Shown here: positions 30,265-35,779 of the stretch, piece after piece
How positions within the stretch are numbered: position 1 is the stretch's first letter
Layout of the letters: each line of letters opens with the position of its first letter
Origin: a virus
IMG/VR virus record: IMGVR_UViG_3300027861_000076
Span: 1-38,810 of that record
DNA length: 38,810 nucleotides
Direction: 5' to 3' (one strand)
Translations under genes and position numbers: made by a program
Notes under the pieces: model-generated
What the model saw: only the letters and a program-made list of their open reading frames with translations
The model's database searches: none
Told to the model about the DNA's origin: nothing

Positions 30265-30701
30265 CGCCTCAATGCTCCGCTTGCCAGTGCAGACAGCTTT
30301 GCCTGCATCTCCGGGTTTGTTTCAGTGTCTTCAACGGGCTTTTCTGGTCGCCCGCTGTCTGTGCCACTCATCCACCGCTGTTTTTGTTCTGCAATAATCG
30401 CCAATAATTCAGCGGGTTTTGGGAACCACTTGCAGGTCTTTGCCGCTGAAGCAAGGCCACGCTGCAACAGGTGGCGCTGTGTTCCTGCCAAAGCCGCAGC
30501 ATAGACTTCATAAAACGCCTCACGCTCAAATGGCGCAAGGTCACGAACCGCCTCGGGGAACAGGACCAACAAACCCGCTAGTGATTTCAGGATTTCCTCC
30601 TCCGTCGCTGGCTTCACTGTTTCCGCCGTCAGCACCGCCTTTTCTGGCAATGATGTTATTGATTGCGGATAAATTGGCTGAGAGATTAGATCGTTGCCCA
30701 T
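30261..30701 (-). CDS. Probable helicase loader or replication accessory protein, 146 aa
   Basis: From ATG 30701 (AAAGGAAA upstream) the protein is 146 residues: a variable N-terminus, then helices with PEAVRDLAPFEREAFYEVYA and the segment TCKWFPKPAELLAII. The KWFPxPAEL pattern is typical of phage proteins next to initiator genes, usually seen as P-like or DnaC-like loaders that bring host DnaB to the origin. It overlaps the initiator gene by 161 bp in another frame. It lacks an ATPase motif. Confidence 0.65.
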   Translation of the reverse strand: MGNDLISQPIYPQSITSLPEKAVLTAETVKPATEEEILKSLAGLLVLFPEAVRDLAPFEREAFYEVYAAALAGTQRHLLQRGLASAAKTCKWFPKPAELLAIIAEQKQRWMSGTDSGRPEKPVEDTETNPEMQAKLSALASGALRR

Positions 30702-31458
30702 TGGGATTTCCTTTCTTGTTCGTGTAATTACCCTCAATAATCTTAGTCAGGTTCGCAGGCTTCAGCACCCAATCAAAACTTGCAGACCACTTGGTTTCCC
30801 TACCCGCCAGAAAGTCACTGGCCTGTATTCGCTCGCAACACCGTCGCCATTGCTCAATATCGCCTTCGAAGGTGTCTGCAAAGCGTTTGTTGATATTCCT
30901 GCACCTTGTCGGGTTTATGGACTTGATCCTTGGCAAATCCACAACAGTTTCATGCCAGACATCAACGAACCGCTGCGGGGCATCAATCCCCCCTTGGGGG
31001 TTAGGGGGTTTTTCTTTATTACCTTCATTACCTTTATTAACCTTAGTTCTAGTTTGTCCCGCCTCTGTCCCGTTGGTGTCCCGTTGGTGTCCCGGTTCTG
31101 CGTCATGTGGTGTCCCGGTTTCAATATGACCGTTCTGATATTGCCCGTAGTTACAAATAGTTATCAGCGTTCCTGCTGTCCCTGTTTGTGTCCCGATCAT
31201 GGCCGCTTTTTCGAGCCGTTTTAGAAAATTGTTGACCTTGTTTTTGTTCCAGCCCCACGCTTGGGCCATAAAACGCAAGGAATGGACGACTTGCCCGACC
31301 TCAAGTTCAAAGATTTCGTTACCCATTCTGGTGTGGTGTTCGCGGTATGCGGCCTCTGAGATTAGCCACTCCCACGCCAGCAATTCGCAATATATTTTGG
31401 GTTGTTTGAAGACCGGATTGGACATCCAGCCTCTATGCATTTTGTAGTATCCACGCAT
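30541..31458 (-). CDS. Phage replication initiator (O-like) with embedded origin
   Basis: A 305-residue initiator. Residues 1-110 (GYYKMHRGWMSNPVF, FMAQAWGWNKNKVNNFLKRL) are the N-terminal winged-helix domain of phage replication proteins. Residues 88-148 are encoded by the iteron and AT-rich array and are low-complexity (RDTNGTEAGQTRT, KGNEGNKEK). Residues 150-246 end with WVLKPANLTKIIEGNYTN, a family-typical C-terminus. The last 53 residues overlap the next gene in another frame and look like an added tail. A perfect-looking promoter lies at 31551-31579 and hairpins can block its ribosome-binding site. It probably recruits host replication proteins at the origin. Confidence 0.82.
   Translation of the reverse strand: MRGYYKMHRGWMSNPVFKQPKIYCELLAWEWLISEAAYREHHTRMGNEIFELEVGQVVHSLRFMAQAWGWNKNKVNNFLKRLEKAAMIGTQTGTAGTLITICNYGQYQNGHIETGTPHDAEPGHQRDTNGTEAGQTRTKVNKGNEGNKEKPPNPQGGIDAPQRFVDVWHETVVDLPRIKSINPTRCRNINKRFADTFEGDIEQWRRCCERIQASDFLAGRETKWSASFDWVLKPANLTKIIEGNYTNKKGNPNGQRSNLSANLSAINNIIARKGGADGGNSEASDGGGNPEITSGFVGPVPRGGS
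30988..31013 (+). terminator. G-run stem with T tract, rightward, beside the origin
   Basis: On the + strand six C (30988-30993) are followed by GGGGG (30996-31000) and GGGGG (31004-31008), then TTTTTCTTTATT. A C5/G5 stem with an 8-10 base loop plus T run would terminate transcription coming from the left into the origin. It is inside the initiator gene on the antisense strand; alternatively the G-runs are just low-complexity coding sequence. Confidence 0.35.
31013..31195. repeat. Candidate replication origin: iterons plus AT-rich repeats
   Basis: TGTCCCG occurs on the + strand at 31055, 31066, 31077 and 31088 (exactly 11 bp apart), then 31111, 31189, with TGTCCCT at 31177. On the minus strand these are 11-base units starting CGGGACA (two exact: CGGGACACCAA). 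Immediately beside them lies an AT-rich stretch (31014-31046) built of three 9-10 base repeats (minus strand AAGGTTAATA, AAGGTAATG, AAGGTAATA). An 11-bp period is not a multiple of 3, so codons alone do not explain it. Lambda carries its origin in the O gene in the same way. Confidence 0.72.
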
Positions 31459-31463
31459 GTTAT

Positions 31464-31504
31464 ATCATCCTTTGTTGCGGAAGGGATGATGCGGGACAAA
31501 GGAT
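31464..31504 (-). promoter_or_regulatory. Hairpins able to mask the initiator ribosome-binding site
   Basis: In the mRNA, ATCCTTTGT (31504-31496) can pair with ACAAAGGAT (31475-31467), a 9-bp stem whose 3' arm holds the AAAGGA ribosome-binding site. Alternatively ATCATCC (31490-31484) pairs with GGATGAT (31470-31464), overlapping the same site. Both structures exclude each other and both block translation start at 31458. Confidence 0.5.
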
Positions 31505-31518
31505 TAAACCCGGATCGG

Positions 31519-31530
31519 CAGTTGCAACTG
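31519..31530. promoter_or_regulatory. 12-bp palindrome CAGTTGCAACTG, possible operator
   Basis: A perfect palindrome in the initiator leader, 14-25 bases after the predicted start point. It shares the TTGCAA core and GTTGCA/TGCAAC half-sites with the operator at 34548-34567, so the small HTH regulator may bind here too. Confidence 0.4.
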
Positions 31531-31550
31531 CGCTGTCCCTTCCGCTGCTG

Positions 31551-31579
31551 ATTATAGCGAGTGGGTTCGCCACAATCAA
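31551..31579 (-). promoter_or_regulatory. Promoter of the replication operon
   Basis: Minus strand TTGATT (31579-31574), 17-base spacer, TATAAT (31556-31551, perfect -10). It lies in the 125-bp gap between the methylase-like gene and the initiator gene and gives an 80-90-base leader. Confidence 0.78.
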
Positions 31580-31583
31580 CAAT

Positions 31584-32174
31584 TTATATTCCCCATTGGT
31601 TAGCCATCGCATCAGCAATGCCCTGATAAGTTATTGACCGCAACATGCCGCGATATTCTGACGGCGGTAGACTATGTATCCGGCCTTCGCGACCTTCCAC
31701 GATGCCCGTCGGCTCTAACGGCGGCAGGTTCTTTAGCCACAACCCCGTTGCCTTTGTCTCACCATGCCCGAACATCCACGGCTGGACTATCTGGGTCTGT
31801 TCGACGCCAATCAATTCCTTGGCGTAGCGGTGCATTATAGGGTTTTCGACACAGACACGATCTGCCGGGGAATTGAGCATCGCCTTGAAGAAGTCAGCAC
31901 CACGTACCATGTCAGCCCACCTGTGGGCATCAGGGCCATTCTTAGCTGCACCGCCTTTATAAAGCCACCTGACCCCCGAATTGCAAAGGTAAGTGCATGG
32001 TGGGTGCGCGATGATTAAGTCCCAATCCTTGTGGATAATGTCCATCACATCGCCTTGATAGTGATGCTCAAATTTATCTGACGGCAGGATGTCACATGAT
32101 ATAGCAACATGCCCCCGCTTCAGGAACGCATCGCGCACGACGCCGGAGAACTCACAGGCTACCAGCACTCTCAT
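31584..32174 (-). CDS. DNA methylase-like protein (HPPC motif), 196 aa
   Basis: From ATG 32174, one base after the upstream stop, with GGAATATAAC before it. The 196-residue protein has a Rossmann-type start (MRVLVACEFSGVVRDAF, GHVAISCDILP), then IIAHPPCTYLCNSG (residues 54-67; Cys60 in the PPC position of cytosine methylases), CVENPIMH and a C-terminal ITYQGIADAMANQWG. Members are usually annotated as DNA cytosine methyltransferases or methylases in phages. No target-recognition domain is visible, so activity and target are unknown. Confidence 0.7.
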   Translation of the reverse strand: MRVLVACEFSGVVRDAFLKRGHVAISCDILPSDKFEHHYQGDVMDIIHKDWDLIIAHPPCTYLCNSGVRWLYKGGAAKNGPDAHRWADMVRGADFFKAMLNSPADRVCVENPIMHRYAKELIGVEQTQIVQPWMFGHGETKATGLWLKNLPPLEPTGIVEGREGRIHSLPPSEYRGMLRSITYQGIADAMANQWGI

Positions 32175-32175
32175 G

Positions 32176-32577
32176 TTATATTCCAATCACATTCTCAAGA
32201 GGGATGCCAGCCTTATGCGCGAACTTTGCCCTGGCATTGAAGCCGTCAAGCGTGGCCCTGTCGGCTGTGACAAGCCGTTGTATTTTTGCCACAGTCAGGC
32301 TGATAGGCTTATCGTCTGCAATCATCCTGTCGATGCGGTTAATAGCATGCAGAACGCTTGTGTGGTCCCTTTCAAGGGCTTTGCCGACCTGTGTGCTGGA
32401 ATACCCAAGATGCTCTGTAAGCACCCACATAGCGGCGTGGCGGGCGTTGACGACCTTCCTGCGGCGAGACTTGCCAAGCAACAATGCGCGGTTCATTCCT
32501 GTCGCCTCATAAGTGGCGTTCAGGACTTTGTTTGTGATTTCGTCTGGCAGTGTCTTTGACCAGTGATTAGTCGGCAT
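32176..32577 (-). CDS. Stand-alone DnaA domain IV (DnaA C-terminal) protein, 133 aa
   Basis: Residues 44-83 (NARHAAMWVLTEHLGYSSTQ then GKALERDHTSVLHAINRI) match the DnaA domain IV signature, with the conserved D-H-T-S-V helix. No AAA+ module is present, so it can bind DNA but not oligomerise with ATP like DnaA. A C-terminal helix of about 50 residues is extra. It could bind DnaA boxes, block host DnaA, or regulate the phage. AGGGAGTTGAAAG precedes the ATG. Overlaps the HNH gene by 11 bp. Confidence 0.85.
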   Translation of the reverse strand: MPTNHWSKTLPDEITNKVLNATYEATGMNRALLLGKSRRRKVVNARHAAMWVLTEHLGYSSTQVGKALERDHTSVLHAINRIDRMIADDKPISLTVAKIQRLVTADRATLDGFNARAKFAHKAGIPLENVIGI

Positions 32578-33124
32578 CTTTCAACTCCCTTATTCTTGCG
32601 TCAATCGCTTCAGCATCGTCAATATAACCCCAGGTCTTGCGGTTAATTATGCTGCTGATATTACTTTTGGATGTTTTGTATAGCGCACAGATAATATTGT
32701 ACGACTGACCAGATTTGTTTCTGGCTCTAATATCGATAACGTCATCTTCTGTGAACCTTCGGTTGCCCTGACGGTGTGTGCCATGGCGCATTTTATCTGC
32801 GGTGTTCTCTGCTGCCGTGGCCCATCGCAAGTTTGAATAATGGTTATTGGCGGGGTTGCCATCCCAATGCGCTGCTTGATGGTCGTCAGTAGGTGGCGGA
32901 CCTATAAATGCAAACAGAACCATCCTGTGAGCAGAACAGTGCATCTTCTTTGCGCCCCGTCCATGTTCGTCAGGGTGGACTAGATTATACATGGTATAAC
33001 CCTCTTTTTGCTTGTGGCCCTTCACAACAGTTCCGATTGGCCTGCTGTACCGTTCTGTTATAGCCCGCATATCCCCGAATTCACTAACCTCAAACTCAGG
33101 GTGTTGGCTTTGTCTCCATTCCAT
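32567..33124 (-). CDS. HNH endonuclease (NUMOD4/HNH_3 type)
   Basis: From 33124 (MEWRQSQHPEFEVSEFGDM) the N-terminus matches a NUMOD4-like module; then HWDGNPANNHYSNLRWATAAEN is the HNH core (His/Asn in HQAAHWDGN and NNHYSNLRW). A C-terminal helix-turn-helix-like part (NIICALYKTSKSNISSIIN) completes a homing-endonuclease architecture, 185 residues. The start overlaps the upstream TAA (TAATG). It may be a selfish endonuclease or a packaging helper. Confidence 0.82.
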   Translation of the reverse strand: MEWRQSQHPEFEVSEFGDMRAITERYSRPIGTVVKGHKQKEGYTMYNLVHPDEHGRGAKKMHCSAHRMVLFAFIGPPPTDDHQAAHWDGNPANNHYSNLRWATAAENTADKMRHGTHRQGNRRFTEDDVIDIRARNKSGQSYNIICALYKTSKSNISSIINRKTWGYIDDAEAIDARIRELKDAD

Positions 33125-33465
33125 TATTCTAACTCCCATTCCTGCAAAATTTCCCTAACGTCCTCAATGGATCGTGCGATTTCATATTTTACGCTTTCAG
33201 CAATACAGTGCTTTTCAAATTCTTTCTGAATGGCAGACTGCTTGCCGCCCTCAATCTTCAGTTCAATAAAACCGCAGCCACGGTTCCACATGAACGCCCA
33301 ATCAGGGACGCCCGCCTTGCGCACACCTGAAGCCTTGAGCATACCGCCCCGGCGTTTGCCAAGGTTGCCTGTGGCGTTGGGAACCGGAAACCAGATACAA
33401 GGCGGGTTTGTGGCTGTCAGGTAAGCGTTGACAGTAGAGTGCAGTTGCGCTTCAGTCTGTTTCAT
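33124..33465 (-). CDS. VRR-NUC domain nuclease, 113 aa
   Basis: From 33465 (MKQTEAQLHSTV) after GGAGG. The segment NATGNLGKRRGGMLKASGVR, then KAGVPDWAF and IELKIEGGKQSAIQKEF, matches VRR-NUC proteins (GxPD and ELK motifs; predicted catalytic Asp in PDW, Glu-x-Lys in ELK). These are often replication/repair or junction-processing nucleases in phages. It overlaps the methyltransferase end by 14 bp. Confidence 0.85.
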   Translation of the reverse strand: MKQTEAQLHSTVNAYLTATNPPCIWFPVPNATGNLGKRRGGMLKASGVRKAGVPDWAFMWNRGCGFIELKIEGGKQSAIQKEFEKHCIAESVKYEIARSIEDVREILQEWELE

Positions 33466-34336
33466 TCTCAGCCTCCAGAATTGCGTTGCCAATCATTTCG
33501 GGAATTTGCGGGATGACGGCGTTGCCTAATCCTTTAAGTCGGTCCACCCTTCTGGGTATCCCATGAGCCACTCGACCCACTGGGGGTTCAGTCGGCCAGT
33601 GTCCTTCAGGGCCGTTTGGACTGGGCGACCCGTTTTTTTGCTGTGCGGCTTCCCTGTCCCGTCCCACGGGTTGCCTTGACTGTCTACCAGTTACCCGCTT
33701 TGTGTTATCTTCCCCGCTGATGGTGTCGGCCACATCCTCACCGTGTCTGCTAAATTCAAACTGTGGCTGGTTTTTCCGTCCTTTGATTTGCGCCGACCTG
33801 TTTTTGTTAATTCTGCTGCCGGATGCTCTATCTCTTGCGTTGTCATCGTGGGCAATAACCCAAACCCTGTCTCTGCGGTGCGGGGCATCGACGGCACAAG
33901 CTGGAATAACAACCGGCCAGCAGGTGTATTCTTCGCCTTCCAAGTCAGAAAGCACTTCGTCGAGGCCCATTGTGATGTGTCCAGAAACATTCTCAAACAC
34001 GCACCAACGGGGCCGGATGGAAGCCACGATCCTTTTAACTTCAGGCCAGATGTGACGGTCATCTTCCGCGCCATCGCGCTTCCCGGCGTAGCTGAAGGGC
34101 TGGCAGGGGTATCCGCCTGTGATGACGTCAATTCTTCCAAGTCCATCTGCCTCAAGTCTGTCACGGCTTAACTCCCTCACATCCTCATATATTGGCACAT
34201 CGGGCCAGTGTTTTTTCAATACCTTTTGCGGGAATGGCTCAATCTCGCAAAAGGCGACGGTTTCAAAGCCGGCCGCTCTTTCAAGGCCAAGGCTAAAGCC
34301 GCCAATGCCTGAGAACAGGTCAAGAACTTTCAGCAT
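33452..34336 (-). CDS. DNA cytosine-5 methyltransferase
   Basis: A 294-residue C5 methylase from ATG 34336, overlapping the HTH gene end by 17 bp. Motif I DLFSGIGGF (6-14), motif IV GGYPCQPFS with catalytic Cys78, motif VI ENV (115-117), motif VIII-like RRDRVW (154-159), and the C-terminal GLGNAVIPQI. The region between 165 and 250 is the target-recognition part. It probably protects phage DNA from host restriction or regulates phage genes. GGTGGAAG lies just before the start. Confidence 0.92.
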   Translation of the reverse strand: MLKVLDLFSGIGGFSLGLERAAGFETVAFCEIEPFPQKVLKKHWPDVPIYEDVRELSRDRLEADGLGRIDVITGGYPCQPFSYAGKRDGAEDDRHIWPEVKRIVASIRPRWCVFENVSGHITMGLDEVLSDLEGEEYTCWPVVIPACAVDAPHRRDRVWVIAHDDNARDRASGSRINKNRSAQIKGRKNQPQFEFSRHGEDVADTISGEDNTKRVTGRQSRQPVGRDREAAQQKNGSPSPNGPEGHWPTEPPVGRVAHGIPRRVDRLKGLGNAVIPQIPEMIGNAILEAENETD

Positions 34337-34517
34337 CTTCCACCACCTTGATTTCAACAGCCGCAGCAACAGCGTCTGGCGTTGTCCTGTACCGCTTGGC
34401 AAGAACAACCTGCCACTTGTAAGGGATGCCGCGCCGTTTCCAGCTTCTAACCGTGCTTGGCGGGACGCCCATTCCTTCGCTATCCCGCCGCACCTTTGTC
34501 CATTCGATTTTCTTCAT
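34320..34517 (-). CDS. Small Cro/CI-like HTH regulator, probably leaderless mRNA
   Basis: A 65-residue protein with a helix-turn-helix of Cro-like type (EWTKVRRDSEGMGVPPSTVRSWKRRGIPYK, recognition helix near STVRSWKRR; shown here in parts). It has an acidic C-terminal tail. There is no ribosome-binding site: the -10 box (34529-34524) lies six bases before the ATG, so transcription starts at or one base from the AUG. It is the first gene of the leftward transcript and divergent from the rightward early promoter. Likely the switch regulator of the divergent control region. It does not contain a CI-like dimerisation domain. Confidence 0.75.
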   Translation of the reverse strand: MKKIEWTKVRRDSEGMGVPPSTVRSWKRRGIPYKWQVVLAKRYRTTPDAVAAAVEIKVVEDAESS

Positions 34518-34523
34518 GGGTAG

Positions 34524-34552
34524 GTTATATTAAATTAAATTACGTTTTGCAA
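34524..34552 (-). promoter_or_regulatory. Leftward promoter in the divergent control region
   Basis: TTGCAA (34552-34547), a 17-base spacer and TATAAC (34529-34524) on the minus strand. The -35 lies in the left half of the operator. Transcription starts about 34517, at the AUG of the HTH gene. Confidence 0.75.
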
Positions 34553-34567
34553 CATTATTCTGTTGCA
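34548..34567. promoter_or_regulatory. 20-bp palindromic operator between divergent promoters
   Basis: TGCAACA (34548-34554), six bases TTATTC, then TGTTGCA (34561-34567) form a perfect 7-bp inverted repeat. The left arm overlaps the -35 box of the leftward promoter and the right arm the -35 box (TTGCAT, 34563-34568) of the rightward promoter. A dimer bound here would block both. It is the best candidate target of the small HTH protein. Confidence 0.72.
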
Positions 34568-34591
34568 TTAGTCGTCAATATAAAATACTGT
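34563..34591 (+). promoter_or_regulatory. Rightward early promoter (weaker -10)
   Basis: TTGCAT (34563-34568), 17-base spacer, TACTGT (34586-34591). The -10 is poor, but geometry matches the second rightward promoter: the -10 to leader-repeat distance is 21 here and 20 there. Confidence 0.5.
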
Positions 34592-34606
34592 GGCTTTATT
34601 GAAGCG

Positions 34607-34637
34607 AAACAGACTTACAAAGGAAAACACCATGACA
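34607..34637 (+). repeat. 31-bp leader repeat, copy 1
   Basis: Identical to 38003-38033. It covers the end of the mRNA leader, the ribosome-binding site (AAAGGAAAACACC) and the start codon plus ACA of the first gene after each rightward promoter. Confidence 0.85.
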
Positions 34638-34865
34638 AACGTCAACAGCATCGAAAACCACATTCGCAGGCTGGTCGAGGAATTCCCGGCAAACAAAGTT
34701 CACATTAAAAACCCGCGCCTTGCATTTGAACTGAAAATGCCGGTTGCAATTTATAGCCCATACGCTGCGGTGGTTGGTGGCGAACGGTTTCCTACGGTCC
34801 TGACATTTGATGGCGTCATCAAGCAGACCACCCATGCAGACGCTTTCGGCGGGGGTGCAAGCTAA
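34632..34865 (+). CDS. First rightward early protein, 77 aa, unknown
   Basis: A 77-residue protein starting MTNVNSIENHIRRLVEEF; AAAGGAAAACACC precedes the ATG. It has a helical N-terminus and a beta-rich second half (NPRLAFELKMPVAIY). Being the first early gene it may act in host takeover or regulation; the family is not recognised. Its start region is the 31-bp duplicated block. Confidence 0.65.
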   Translation: MTNVNSIENHIRRLVEEFPANKVHIKNPRLAFELKMPVAIYSPYAAVVGGERFPTVLTFDGVIKQTTHADAFGGGAS

Positions 34866-35185
34866 TGTTCACATATGAAGACACTATTGAATTGAACGGG
34901 CCTGAAGGTTCTGACATAGACAGGGGTTTCCGTGATTACGAGGTCAGGTTCATTTACAACGTGAACTGGGGCGCACCAGAGCAAGGCCCGACGATGGCAG
35001 ACAGTGGCGGTCAACCTGCTGAACACCCAAGTATTGAAATGGTCAACGTGCACGTTCTGACCCGCACGATGTCCGGCAAGGATCGGTGGTTTGACGCAAC
35101 AGAAACCGAATATAACGACTTTTGCGATTACCCGTCAGACGATGACCTGATTGCACACGCCCGCGCAGAGTTGTCAAATGAGTGA
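34865..35185 (+). CDS. Hypothetical early protein, 106 aa
   Basis: Start overlaps the upstream TAA (TAATG). Acidic, beta-rich 106-residue protein (IELNGPEGSDIDRG, VRFIYNVNWGAPEQG). I recall similar unclassified early proteins in phages but no named family. It overlaps the next gene by 8 bp. Confidence 0.65.
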   Translation: MFTYEDTIELNGPEGSDIDRGFRDYEVRFIYNVNWGAPEQGPTMADSGGQPAEHPSIEMVNVHVLTRTMSGKDRWFDATETEYNDFCDYPSDDDLIAHARAELSNE

Positions 35186-35438
35186 AGTCTATCGGCAATA
35201 CATCGAGCATCAGAACCACTATGTCAGGATTGTCATGCAGTCTGACCGCTGGATTTATCTGGCGAAGGCATGGCCCCAAAAGCAGGATGGCAAGATAGTC
35301 GGCTTCAGTGAAATCAGGGAGTTTGCGGAGGGTGGCTGTGGATCAGATAATTTCCGTTGCCGCCCCGATAAGTTCAAGAAAAACCGGATGGTCAAAACTG
35401 AAATGGGGTTTATCCCGGAGAGGAAATACGTGCGATGA
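35178..35438 (+). CDS. Hypothetical early protein, 86 aa
   Basis: From ATG 35178 (MSEVYRQYIEHQNHY), overlapping the previous gene by 8 bp. 86 residues with aromatic-rich core and basic C-terminus (RPDKFKKNRMVKTEMG). GAG is the only ribosome-binding trace, so coupling is likely. The family is unknown. Confidence 0.6.
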   Translation: MSEVYRQYIEHQNHYVRIVMQSDRWIYLAKAWPQKQDGKIVGFSEIREFAEGGCGSDNFRCRPDKFKKNRMVKTEMGFIPERKYVR

Positions 35439-35539
35439 TTTACAAAATAAACCGTGTTCTTTCTTATGTGGCGCAAGTGGCAATATTTACCGTATCCATG
35501 TATTTGCTTGCGCTAACTATCTACGCTTTCGGGGGCTGA
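35435..35539 (+). CDS. Membrane micro-protein, 34 aa
   Basis: A 34-residue protein (MIYKINRVLSYVAQVAIFTV start, then SMYLLALTIYAFGG) with one long membrane helix after a short basic N-terminus. The ATG overlaps the upstream TGA (ATGA), supporting real translation. Small single-helix phage proteins often act on host membranes; no family assigned. Confidence 0.5.
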   Translation: MIYKINRVLSYVAQVAIFTVSMYLLALTIYAFGG

Positions 35540-35540
35540 T

Positions 35541-35594
35541 ATGGACGGTGGAATTATCGGCCTGATAATCAAATTCATTTTGGGAGTTTTATAA
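35541..35594 (+). CDS. Membrane micro-protein, 17 aa
   Basis: A 17-residue frame (MDGGIIGLIIKFILGVL) that is entirely hydrophobic. It begins one base after the previous stop, with GGGGGCTGAT upstream, and its stop overlaps the next ATG (TAATG). It is plausible only because it is perfectly nested. Confidence 0.35.
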   Translation: MDGGIIGLIIKFILGVL

Positions 35595-35779
35595 TGGCGT
35601 TGTCTGAGATTGAAATACTGTTTGATGCCAAGGTGAACGCATACCAGCGATATGAATTCATCGGGGCAACAAACACTGTTGGGCTTTCGCCTGAACAGCA
35701 GATTGATTTAGACCGGCAATACAATGCTGCTTTCAATGATTATATCGCGGCAAAATCAGCTTATGAAAGGGCGTTATAA
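35594..35779 (+). CDS. Small helical protein, 61 aa
   Basis: A 61-residue helical protein (ALSEIEILFDAKVNAYQRYE, NAAFNDYIAAKSAYERAL). Its start overlaps the previous stop, its stop overlaps the next start, so it sits in a tightly coupled run. The family is not recognised. Confidence 0.65.
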   Translation: MALSEIEILFDAKVNAYQRYEFIGATNTVGLSPEQQIDLDRQYNAAFNDYIAAKSAYERAL

